Assembly: GCA_965212005.1 (NCBI GenBank)
Contig: OZ243038.1
Coordinates: 682,001-746,000 of the forward strand
Direction: 5' to 3'
Origin: G965212005 sp965212005
Lineage (GTDB): Bacteria > Pseudomonadota > Gammaproteobacteria > Porifericomitales > Porifericomitaceae
Length of the DNA stretch: 64,000 bases
Shown here: piece by piece, positions 35,201 through 42,200 of the stretch
Layout: each line of letters opens with the position of its first letter
How positions within the stretch are numbered: the stretch's first letter is position 1
Notes under the pieces: model-generated
Told to the model about the DNA's origin: nothing
What the model saw: only the letters and a program-made list of their open reading frames with translations
The model's database searches: none
Position numbers and translations under genes: made by a program

Positions 35201-37204
35201 GACCAGCAGCTGCGCGACCTCGCCGTCGCCGGCGTTGCTGGAGGCGAACACTTCATACAGATACTCGGTGCCGGGGAGCAGCCCGCTGTCGGCGTAGGTG
35301 AAAACGTCGTCCGCAAGCGTGACCACAGCCTCGGCGCCCGGCGGGGCGAACGCGCCCAGCGTTGCCGTCTCAGCAGGAAAACCGCGAACCACGACGTACC
35401 TGTTCACCGCCGTGCTGGTGGCGTCGGTGGGCGCCTCCCAGGTCAGCGTGACACTGTTGTCGGCGCGGGCCGAGGACGCCAGGTTCTGAACCATGCTCGG
35501 CAGGGTCCCGGGGTCGACCACCACCCCCGGGTCCACTGTCCGCGCCACGTTGGCCCACGGCGAGACGCCGGCGGTGGTGCGCGCCCGCACCCGGTAGAAG
35601 TTGAACGTGGCGCGAAACAGCGTCGCACTCTGGCTGTCGCCCGCGGCGCCAACATGATTGCTGGTGATGAACGCGACGCAATCGGTGTCGGCAGCACTAC
35701 AACCCTGGATTTCATAGCTGCTGACCGAAGTCCCGGCGGGTACCGTGGCGGGCGGCAACCAGGTCAGGGCGATTCTGACCACCCGCCCTCGCCGCTCCGT
35801 AGCCACAAGATCGCGCACCGCGGTCAGCCCGGTAGCAAGGTTGAGAACTTCAATGGTGAAGCCGATGGTGGCGGTATTGCCGTCGCCGGCGGTGACGGTG
35901 TAAGTGTAGCCGGTGGCGGCTTGCTCCGTGTCCGGCGTGCCGGAAAGGACGCGGGTGTCGGCGTCAAACACCAGCCCGTTCGGCAGGCTGCCGCCGCCGG
36001 TCGGGGCCAGGGTGTAGCTCAACGCACCCTCACCGCCGCTGGCCGCCGGCAGGGTGAGATCGGTGATGGCGCTATTGGCAAGGTAGGTCTGGTTGGCGAT
36101 GGGCTGCATGCCCGCGAAGCTCGGGGCAGTGGCGGCAACCCTGAGCATGTTGTCCGTGGTCAAGTCACCGGCGCCGGTGTGCGCCGCGCCGGCTACGGTG
36201 ACGCCGATTCTGGTGTTGGCGTCAATGCCGCTGCCGCCGTAGGCCAGCGTCAGGGTGGCCGCCGTGGCACTGTCGCGAGCGACGTTGCTGACGGTGACGC
36301 CGGTCCCTGCGCTCAGGTTCAGGGTGAACTGCCCCGCCGTCGGCGAAGTCTCGTACTCGGTGTTTTCGAGGGTGACCGTCAGGGTTGTGCCGTTGAGCGC
36401 GGTCTCGGCGATCGGAATGGAGGTGTCCGGGGGGGCGCTGATGGTGGCGGTGTCCGAGGGGGTGATGGTAACGACGTTGCCGGTGGCCAGGTTGTCGGCG
36501 CCGATGTGGGCCGCAGCCAGCACGGTGACGCTCAGGTTGGTGGTGGCGGTGATGTCGGTGTCGTCATAAGCCAGGGTCAGGGTGGCGGCGGTGGGGCTGT
36601 CGCGGCTGACGTCCGAGACGCTAACACCGGTGGCGCCGGCGGTCAGGGCCAGGGTGAAGTCGTCGGCGGCGATGTCCTCATCATACACGGAGTTTTGGAG
36701 GGTCACGGTCACGGTCGCGCCGTCAAGGGTGGCTTCGGTCAGCGCGGCGGCGGCGATGGTGGCCACGGGAGCAGTAGCCGGCCAGAATATAGTGGATCGG
36801 AAGTTAAGAACTATGCCCGTGCCGGTGGCGGCCGTAATCGGAGTCCGTCCGCCACTGGCGGCGGGGTTAAAGAGCGATCCTCTGACTGCAGCAATGTTGT
36901 TGGCGGCGCCCCCGTCAAAGAGGAACGTAAAGGTCACCCTCGTGCCGGCTGCGTTTGGCACGAGGGTGGTCCCAAACAGATCAGCGCCGTTGTAGCGCCA
37001 GTGTACCGGGTTGAGGGCGCTCGTATCAAAGCCCATCTCGCCTTCCGCAGCAACGTTGACCGGCGCAGAGAAAGCAACCACGGCCGTGTTGGGGCCAGTT
37101 GCGACCGGCGTTGCCGTGATGTCCGCATCCTGCGCCGAGGCGTAGTGGGCCGGCAGCAAGCCCAGCAGCAGCAGGATGAAGACCTGGGTTATCCGGTTTG
37201 TCAT
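26222..37204 (-). CDS. Gene A: giant Ig-like/fn3/CARDB-like surface protein with C-terminal beta-barrel
   Basis: About 3,660 aa. I place the start at MTNRIT (37202-37204) because it opens a textbook signal peptide (ILLLLGLLPAHYASA|QD) conserved with gene C. The longer in-frame extension is low-complexity leader. Passenger by rough residue: SwmB-like Ig (25-130); ALTEATLDGATVTVTL-type beta repeats (150-360); He_PIG (363-460); two fibronectin III domains (464-680); VCBS and PKD-like (690-880); then about 1,400 residues of Cys-containing CARDB-like repeats (1180-2605); VCBS, PKD, cadherin-like beta-sandwich (PF12733 type) and He_PIG. The last 400 residues (from GARSEAMEMTLG) form an outer-membrane beta-barrel ending in FGLEGSVRY, with the terminal aromatic expected of a BAM signal. 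Likely a type-V-like exported adhesin. No frameshift is seen. Confidence 0.9.
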   Translation of the reverse strand: MTNRITQVFILLLLGLLPAHYASAQDADITATPVATGPNTAVVAFSAPVNVAAEGEMGFDTSALNPVHWRYNGADLFGTTLVPNAAGTRVTFTFLFDGGAANNIAAVRGSLFNPAASGGRTPITAATGTGIVLNFRSTIFWPATAPVATIAAAALTEATLDGATVTVTLQNSVYDEDIAADDFTLALTAGATGVSVSDVSRDSPTAATLTLAYDDTDITATTNLSVTVLAAAHIGADNLATGNVVTITPSDTATISAPPDTSIPIAETALNGTTLTVTLENTEYETSPTAGQFTLNLSAGTGVTVSNVARDSATAATLTLAYGGSGIDANTRIGVTVAGAAHTGAGDLTTDNMLRVAATAPSFAGMQPIANQTYLANSAITDLTLPAASGGEGALSYTLAPTGGGSLPNGLVFDADTRVLSGTPDTEQAATGYTYTVTAGDGNTATIGFTIEVLNLATGLTAVRDLVATERRGRVVRIALTWLPPATVPAGTSVSSYEIQGCSAADTDCVAFITSNHVGAAGDSQSATLFRATFNFYRVRARTTAGVSPWANVARTVDPGVVVDPGTLPSMVQNLASSARADNSVTLTWEAPTDATSTAVNRYVVVRGFPAETATLGAFAPPGAEAVVTLADDVFTYADSGLLPGTEYLYEVFASSNAGDGEVAQLLVTTTGTLTTSIAGVATGTITEGATAPITGRLTITTTSGNSEFVPAFVPVDPTLLGGFDGAYGVFAIGTDGVWTYSLNYNLPRVRALTEGASVEDMFTVTAAAPTADGVAVTQVVTITITGVNTRPNAAIRLVEGSTVAAGETLRLESDITDPDNELDDLTIAWTAAGGIGTFSAAASADTDWMVPAATPPGEYLLTLTVTDPGGAFDTEQVSITVTEPVTVNLQVTALTFPGGMTSLTTGATAALTATTQNLSTTETAASGDWRVNVYRTTTPATDAADRIPPTADTDGDSGNDTPDCAVDTATLCLAATRSDINLNPETSDDIGNFMVTIPNLPDPVDAYHYFACAIHPDDLTRDNDCTPSTTQVTVTAGDLTILSAPSLPTSLNPGQTINDVSVTVTNQGNGAAGAAWFVNFFRTMTLADAGSVPGRSIADCTPEQTTLCRVHSFNGTAEGAIAAGDVFDVTGVTFDAPAPSTLGTYYYFACVAVSSGPGGDFDRTNQCGTQSEALQVTVAGPILTIAAPTGEDTGTLRFTVSNAGTAAAANTVTFSVYRTEQPVDAAQANTAANTAPLCSVTASTPAQPCAVEQDTDITAEIVATTGTYDGTAGIAPPADSTDYSYFVCVTTSANTRTCSPSGAVVNVPGPNLSIAAPTGENTDTLRFTVSNAGTAVAADTATFSVYRAEQPVDAAEANAAAGTAPLCSATESTNAQPCAAVTGVTIASEITSSSPYNGTAATNTPADVVSEDYYYFVCVTITADSVRSCSPASALVEVTDLRFSATPAPAANPTTVPDGDTFTITATVENGGNVQLPRRANFIAYEAPTTLATPSPLTAASLVAASAVDVTPTLAQPPILRLSADTSAERTIDVDPTEQAVEATLNYFLCIEILDSDINVENNCTGPLAVVVQAPPTIPDVSATSTLSGTTLTALVSNTGVDATGASVEYYRSLTERVAAASPSPEPPLCSAGGDDAAICRLTAAAASEDIARGDSDRAVTPAVTITPPTTPGDYYYFVCVTHVDDIIKDNDCGPSQTLNVARLTIAAPTGEDTGTLAFTVNNAGVAVAANTATFSVYRTEQPVNAAQADTAANTAPLCSVTESTNTQPCAVEQDTAITAEIVATTGTYDGTAAINPPADSTDYSYFVCVTTSDSVRSCSPSGAVVNVPAPILTIAAPTGEDTDTLAFTVSNTGGAAAANTVTFSVYRTEQPVNAAQADTAANTAPLCSVTESTNTQPCAVEQDTAITAEIVATTGTYDGTAAINPPADSTDYSYFVCVTTSAGVRTCSPSGAVVNVPAPILTIAAPTGEDTDTLRFTVSNTGGAAAANTVTFSVYRTEQPVNAAQADTAANTAPLCSVTESTNTQPCAVEQDTAITAEIVATTGTYDGTAAINPPADSTDYSYFVCVTTSAGVRTCSPSGAVVNVPGPILTIAAPTGEDTDTLAFTVSNTGAAAAANTVTFSVYRAEQPVNAAQADTAANTAPLCSVTASTNTQPCAVEQDTAITAEIVATTGTYDGTAAINPPADSTDYSYFVCVTTSAGVRTCSPSGAVVNVPGPNLSIAAPTGENTDTLRFTVSNAGTAVAADTATFSVYRAEQPVDAAEANAAAGTAPLCSATESTNAQPCAAVTGVTIASEITSSSPYNGTAATNTPADVVSEDYYYFVCVTITADSVRSCSPASALVEVTDLRFSATPAPAANPTTVPDGATFRISSAVENGGNVQLSGRATFIVYEAPTTLATPSPLTAASLDAANAVDVTPDFAQPPIGRVGTTGQSLQMVDVDPTLQAADTTLNYFLCIEILDSDINVENNCTGPLAVLVQAPPTIPDVSATSTLSGTTLTALVSNTGVDATGASVEYYRSLTERAAAASPSPEPPLCSAGGDDAAICRLTAAAASEDIARGDSDRAVTPAVTITPPTTPGDYYYFVCVTHADDIIKDNDCGPSQTLNVALQPITINAATAADTAGAVTEDDVAANTATGTLTIDNPNPSGNTAFVAIAADDPGGTGTYGTFTIAADTGVWTYTLDNAADDTNALAANEMEDDVFTVVAAADDTVTQEITITITGANDAPDANAGTDQTVALSATVTLDGSASADPDTADAIDTYTWTQSSGTSVSLSDTAVARPTFTAPNSAADLEFSLMVSDGDLDSAADTVTITVTAAPTATISATNPASLTEANLNAATLTVTLINTTYQDPLPANSIMLNAGATTAGVTATAARVSDTEATLTLAFDRASSDFDTNLDITVTVLDAAHTGVGDLLTASVTVEAIDESDVATLAGLTLSGSVPLNETFAPATLTYTADVANDVTDIMVTPTATDDVGATITVDGTAVNSGAASVAIALTAGGATPITVVVTAEDRSTTQTYTLTVTRAAATTPSAAIASPDSLTEAALDGATVTVMLTNTEYVGTLVANLFTVTLSGGATGVSVNTAVRTSAVLATLTLAYGGTGIDTNTNLGIRVGAAGHSGAGNLDTATTIPVTATPPPGGALSFGGVTIDAQTYTANTAITDLTLPAATGGTGTLSYALSDVPSGLSFNAMTRVLSGTPDMEQMATTYTYTATDSAPSPGPAAVTLELVVTVGPAVTGGPIEGARSEAMEMTLGAFGRSFASGAVDVLGERFSSGAGGSQLTFGGRTLSLESLRNGQAAAGDVPDNQPVPASAGGQQTSVGALFVGSAFQLSLNEGDAAGVGATTLWARGAVGNYEGEPEDGFQLDGDIVSGYLGLDYRANRRTLVGVAVSHSRGEADFSSADIADGEVETELTSILPYVQWQARPGLSVWGLVGYGLGESEITDSGESRKTDVEMQTAALGARGKLWSGGRADVALKASALTVELESDSEQNLSSVTTRAHRLRMALAGKRHGAASARGGRFGQRFELGLRWDLGDVETGAGADLGAGVEYANPRSGTRLRLDGHYLLVHEESDFEAWEVSAEVGIAPSLWGRGVRFALEPGWDSAGARQRMVMDFTDVLGPAWRGDGLKLELYGEHAEDHEFGLEGSVRY
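29380..33330 (-). repeat. Segmental duplication flanking the 387-bp units (copies about 2.72 kb apart)
   Basis: The segment 29380-30600 recurs at about 32104-33330 with an offset of 2724-2730 bp. It encodes, among others, DLRFSATPAPAANP and SATSTLSGTTLTALVSNTGVDATG. The internal part around 29830-30110 has diverged more than the rest. The duplication brackets the four tandem units, so a block of about 2.7 kb was probably duplicated first and the inner units amplified later. Confidence 0.8.
30541..32088 (-). repeat. Four tandem 387-bp (129-aa) Cys-containing units in gene A
   Basis: Unit junctions lie at about 30541, 30928, 31315 and 31702, nearly identical at DNA level. A related fifth unit lies at about 33268-33660. 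Each unit encodes LTIAAPTGEDTDTL, FSVYRTEQPV, APLCSVTES, QPCAVEQD and DYSYFVCVTT/TCSPSGAVVNV. That gives four cysteines per unit, suggesting two disulfides in a CARDB-like beta-sandwich. Confidence 0.88.
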
Positions 37205-37465
37205 TCTTGCTTGCTTGCTTGCATTTTTGTCTTCGTTTTCATTTCCATTGCTATGGTCGCTGTGCCGTGGTGCTTTGCTATTTGGGGGAGGGGGCAGGAT
37301 TGCCCGGCAAAAGCGGGAAACGGTGGGAGAGGGCAGCCACCCACCCGGACAGTAAGGCAAGCATCGGCACCCGACCGGCCTTTGCGACCAGATGGCATCT
37401 AACCGCCAAGAATATTTTCCAAAACATTATTGTCACCCTACCAGTACCCGCAACAGCTTCATGGG
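37205..37465 (-). promoter_or_regulatory. Conserved leader of gene A
   Basis: About 255 nt between promoter and start codon. The core 37270-37395 is nearly identical to the leaders of B, C and the DUF1640 gene. A small frame MLALLSGWVAA starts at 37362-37364. The ATG of gene A is preceded by a GCAAGCAAGCAAG repeat rather than a strong Shine-Dalgarno. Confidence 0.55.
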
Positions 37466-37494
37466 ACTGTAACAGATACGGTCACCGTTGACAA
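37466..37494 (-). promoter_or_regulatory. Promoter of gene A (TTGTCA-17-TACAGT)
   Basis: -35 TTGTCA at 37489-37494, 17-bp spacer, -10 TACAGT at 37466-37471. The spacer contains the palindrome ACGGT-G-ACCGT, a possible operator. It is the same promoter as that of gene B, but with two changes in the -10 box, so it is predicted to be weaker. Confidence 0.7.
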
Positions 37495-37499
37495 TTTTA

Positions 37500-37881
37500 T
37501 GTATGGGCCACCACATACTGGACAAATCCGGGATTTGCCGGGCACTGGCCTGGCAGGGGGCAGACAGCCCAATCCCCGGTGCGGGCGTGCGCCGTTGTAG
37601 CGTTGCCAATACGCCAGCAGGCAATCGTTGAAACCGCGCTGATCATCCGATGGCAAGTCTTCCTGGTAGTCCACGCATTCCTCTTGCACGGTGCGCTTGA
37701 AGCGCTCGCTGCAGGCGTTCCTCTTCGGGCAGCGCGGGCAAGTGTAGCAGTGGCACCAGCCTTGCTGTTTGGCATACTCGTCCCAGGCGCCGGCGAACTC
37801 GCTGCCGTTATCGCTCAGCACCTGCCGGATGGAGCCCGGCAAGACCGTTTTGACCAGGCTCGCGAAGCGCATGGCGGTGCG
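37500..37881 (-). pseudogene. 3' fragment of DDE transposase (IS copy 2)
   Basis: Only the C-terminal third remains: VKTVLPGSIRQVLSDNGSEF, NACSERFKRTVQEE and QDLPSDDQRGFN-like segments, with the second D and the E of the triad. It also keeps the IS end GGGCCACCACATACTGGAC at about 37505. Homology to copy 3 stops at 37881, where the sequence jumps into the conserved flank (GGGAGGCCGCGGCGCG), so the 5' part was deleted. The element ends about 10 bp from the -35 box of gene A. Confidence 0.8.
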
Positions 37882-39195
37882 ACGGTTTACGGGAGGCCGC
37901 GGCGCGCGCGTCAATGAGTGAACAAGCCGGCGGTGCATGCCGTCGCGTACGCCCGGCGCTATCTGCCAGGCAAAGCGTGCCATGGGGGCGGTGGTGAAGC
38001 CCCCGGGGCGGCGTGTTGCACGGGCCGGGAGCCGCCGGGGGTCACGGGCCAATCCGGTCAATCTTCCCCTTGCCATGGGGGCGGTGGTGAAGCTCCCGGG
38101 GCGGCGTGTTGCGCGGGCCGGGGGACGCCGGGGGTCACGGGCCAATCCGGTCAATCTTCCCCTTGCCATGGGGGCGGTGGTGAAGCTCCCGGGGCGGCGT
38201 GTTGCGCGGGCCGGGGGACGCCGGGGGGCACGGGCCAATCCGGCCAACCCCTGCCCCTCTTGTCAGGGGGGGCGTGCCGACGTGCCGATGCGTTGGTCTC
38301 AGTGGTGGAAAGACTGCGGGGGTGAAGCCTACGGGGCGGCGTGTTGCGCGGGCCGGGGGACGCCAGAGGGTCACGGGCCAACCCGGCCAATCTTCCCCTT
38401 GCCATGGGGGCGGGGGTGAAGCCTACGGGGTGGCGTGTTTCGCGGGCCGGGCCGCCGGGGGGCACGGGCCAATCCGGCCAACCCCTGCCCCTCTTGTCAG
38501 GGGGGCGTGCCGGCGGGCCGATGCGTTGGTCTCAGTGGTGGAAAGACTGCGGGAGTGAAATCTCCGGGGCGGCGTGTTGCGCGGGCCGGGGGATGCCAGA
38601 GGGTCACGGGCCAATCCGGTCAATCTTCCCCTTGCCATGGGGGCGGGGGTGAAGCCTACGGGGTGGCGTGTTGCGCGGGCCGGGGGATGCCAAAGGGTCA
38701 CGGGCCAATCCGGCCAATCTTCCCCTTGCCATAGGGGCGGGGGTGAAGCTCCCGGGGCGGCGTGTTTCGCGGGCCGGGAGCCGCCGGGGGTCACGGGCCA
38801 ATCCGGTCAATCTTCCCCTTGCCATGGGGGCGGTGGTGAAGCTCCCGGGGCGGCGTGTTGCGCGGGCCGGGGGACGCCGGGGGTCACGGGCCAATCCGGC
38901 CAACCCCTGCCCCTCTTGTCAGGGGGGCGTGCCGGCGTGCCGATGCGTTGGTCTCAGTGGTGGAAAGACTGCGGGGGTGAAATCTCCGGGGCGGCGTGTT
39001 GCGCGGGCCGGGGGACGCCAAAGGGTCACGGGCCAATCCGGCCAATCTTCCCTTGCCCCCCCCTTGTCAGGGAGTACCGTGCCGACGCGCCAACGCGCCA
39101 GCCTCAGTAGTAGCTGAAAGACTGCGGTGGTGAAATCTCCGGGGTGGCGTGTTTCGCGGGCCGGGCCGCTGGGGGTCACGGGTCAATCCGGCCAA
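37882..39195. repeat. Tail-repeat array between genes A and B (about 11 units of 93 or 142 bp)
   Basis: No gene is seen in this 1.3 kb. The motif CACGGGCCAATCCGG recurs about every 93 bp (38046, 38139, 38231) or every 142 bp (for example 38231-38375, 38466-38608, 38888-39029). The short unit has GCGTGTTGCGCGGGCCGGG and CCCCTTGCCATGGGGG. The longer one adds the CCCCT-TGTC-AGGGG hairpin plus CTCAGT-GTGGAAAGACTGC, which resembles the inverted last codons of gene B (SFSY-stop). Copies of that vestige lie at about 38299, 38531, 38952 and 39103. Confidence 0.8.
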
Positions 39196-39222
39196 ACCCC
39201 CCTGCCCCCCTTGTCAGGGGGT
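39196..39222 (-). terminator. GC hairpin after gene B
   Basis: ACCCC...GGGGT around CTGCCCCCCTTGTCA gives a strong stem about 30 bp past the stop codon of gene B. It lacks a T-tract, so it is tentative as a terminator. The same structure recurs throughout the tail arrays. Confidence 0.45.
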
Positions 39223-39250
39223 ACCGTGCCGACGTGTCGGCGCGCCGGCC

Positions 39251-42200
39251 TCAGTAGCTGAAAGACCCCTCCAGGCCAAATTCATGCTCCTCGGCACGCT
39301 CGCCGTACAACTCCAGCTTCAGGCCATCGTCCCGCCATGCCGGGCCCAGCACGTTCGTAAAGTCCATCACCATGCGCTGGCGGGCGCCGGTGCTTTCCCA
39401 GTTCGGCTCCAGCGCGAACGTCACACCACGACCCCGCACGCCCGGGTCTATGCTGATCGCCGCGCTTACCTCCCATTCCTCAAAGTCTGATTCCTCGTGC
39501 ACCAGCAAGTAATGACCGTCCAGGCGCAAGCGGGTGCCGCTGCGCGGTGCGGCGTATTCAACACCCGCCCCCAGATCCGCGCCCGCGCCGGTCTCGACGT
39601 CGCCGCCGTCCCAGCGCAGGCCCAGCTCAAAGCGCTGGTTAAAGTGATCACCGTACGCCGATACCGCCCCGTGGCGCTTGCCTTCCAGCGCCATGCGCAG
39701 GCGATGCGCGCGGGTGCTCACCGACGACAGGTTCTGCTCGCTGTCTGACTCGATCTCAACCGTCAACGCGCTGGCCTTTAACGCCACGTCCATGCGCTCC
39801 TTGGACCACAGCTTGCCGCGTGCGCCCAGCGCCGCCGTTTGCATTTCCACGTCTGTTTTCCTGCTCTCCCCGCTATCGGTTATTTCAGACTCGCCCAGGC
39901 CGTAGCCCACCAGGCCCCATACACTCAAGCCGGGGCGCGCTTGCCACTGCACGTAAGGCAAGATACTGGTCAGCTCGGTCTCCACCTCGCCATCGGCAAT
40001 CTCGGCGCTGCTAAAGTCCGCATCGCCCCTGCTGTGCGAGACCGCAACACCCACCAGCGTGCGCCTGTTCGCCCGGTAGTCCAGGCCCAGGTAGCCCGAG
40101 ACAATATCGCCATCCAGCTGGAAGCCATCTTCAGGCTCGCCCTCATAGTTGCCCACCGAACCGCGCGCCCATAAGGTGGTGGCACCCACGCCGGCGGCGT
40201 CGCCCTCATTCAGGCTGAGCTGAAAAGCACTGCCGGCAAACAGCGCGCCAACGGAGGTCTGCTGACCGCCGGTTGCAGCCGACACGGGCTGGTTGTCCGG
40301 CTCGGCACCGGCCGCGGCCTGGTCGTTCGTCAGGGACTCAAGGCTCAGCGTGCGACCGCCAAACGTCAACTGGCTGCCGCCGGCGCCGCTGCTAAAGCGT
40401 TCACCCAGCACCTCCACCGCGCTCGATGTAAACGACCGGCCAAAGGCGCCCAGCGTCATCTCCATCGCCTCGCTGCGGGCGCCTTCGAGCGGCCCGCCTG
40501 TGACCGCAGGCCCCACTGTGACCACCAGCTCCAGCGTCACGGCGGCGGGCCCGGGCGACGGGGCCGAATCCGTGGCCGTGTAGGTGTAGGTCGTTGCCAT
40601 TTGCTCCGTGTCCGGCGTGCCGGAAAGCACTCGGGTGTCGCCGTCAAAGCTCAGGCCGGACGGCACGTCCGACAGGGCGTAGCTCAGCGTGCCAGTGCCG
40701 CCGGTGGCTGCCGGCAGGGTGAGGTCGGTGATGGCGGTGTTCGCAGTGTAAGTCTGTGCGTCAATGGTTACCCCGCCAAAGCTCAGCGCGCCGCCTGGCG
40801 GCGGGGTGGCCGTGACCGGGATGGTGGTGGCGGTGTCCAGGTTCCCCGCGCCGCTGTGTCCCGCGGCGCCTACCCTGATGCCAAGGTTGGTATTCGTGTC
40901 TATGCCGGTGCCACCGTAGGCCAGCGTCAGCGTCGCCAGCACGGCGCTGGTGCGCACGGCCGTGTTCACCGATACACCAGTTGCGCCGCCGCTCAGCGTC
41001 ACGGTGAACAGGTTTGCAGCCAGCGTGTCGACATACTCGGTGTTGGTAAGCATTACCGTCACTGTCGCGCCATCAAGGGCGGCTTCGGTCAGCGAGTCCG
41101 GGGAGGCAATGGCCGCGCTCGGCGTGGTGGCCGCCGCCCGGGTCACGGTGAGGGTATAGGTCTGCGTCGTGCTGCGGTCCTCGGCGGTCACCACCACGGT
41201 GATGGGGGTAGCGCCGCCCGCGGTCAGCGCAATCGCGACGCTGGCCGCGCCGCTGTTCACGGCATCGCTGTTGACGGTGATGGTGGCGCCGGTGGCATCG
41301 GTCGCGGTCGGCGTTACCATGATTTCGGCAACGTCGTTGGCGACGTCCGCGGTGTAGGTCAAGGTGGCGGGCGCAAAGAGCTCGTTGAGCGGGACGCTGC
41401 CGGACAGGGCCAGGCCGGACAAGGTGGCGACATCGCTCTCGTTGATGGCGGTGGCTGTCACCGTGCCCGCGTCCAGGTCGCCGGCGTTGGCGTGGGCCGC
41501 GGCCAGCACGGTGACGGTGATGTCAAGGTTGGTGTCAAAGTCGCTGCTGGCGCGGTCAAAGGCCAGCGTCAGGGTGGCTTCGGTGGTGCTGACGCGGGCC
41601 GCCGTGGCCGTCACCCCGGCGGTGGTGGCCTCGGCGTTGAGCATGATCGAATTGGCGGGCAGTGGGTCCTGATAGGTGGTGTTAGCCAGCGTTACCGTCA
41701 GCATGGCGTCGTTCAGGTTGGCCTCGGTCAGCGAGGCCGGGTTGGTGGCGCTGATGGTGGCGGCCGGTGCGTCGGTGACGGTGATGGTGACGGTGTCCGC
41801 CGCGGAGTTCGCAGCGCCGTCGTTGACCACCAGCGAGAACACCAGGGTGGCCGCGCTGTTGGGCGCGGTGAAGGTGGGTCTGACCACGGCGGTGTCGGAC
41901 AGGCTTACGCTGGTGCCGCTGCTCTGCGTCCAGGCATAGGTGTCAATGGCGTCGGCGTTGGCCACGTTGGCGCCGGTGTCCGGGTCGGCGGAGCCGCTGC
42001 CGTCCAGCGTCACGGTCGCGCTCAGCTCAACCGCCGGCTGGTCAGGGCCGGCATCGGCGAGCGGCGCGTCATTGGCGCCGGTGATGGTGACGGTGACCTC
42101 CGTGGTCGCGCCCGGGTCGGCCGCGGCGACCACTAGGAAGACGTCGGTTACCGTTTCACCCGCCGCCAGCGCGTTGGTGGCGGGGGCGCTATTGTTCAGC

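Noticed and set aside
37205..37360. Longer in-frame starts of gene A (37360), gene B (47680) and gene C (63266)
   Set aside because: The extra N-terminal residues are leader sequence that is not conserved as protein in the same frame. The internal Met in each case directly precedes a clear signal peptide.
37882..39195. CRISPR-like appearance of the regularly spaced array
   Set aside because: The whole 93/142-bp unit is repeated, including what would be spacers. There is no short constant repeat with unique spacers and no cas gene nearby.
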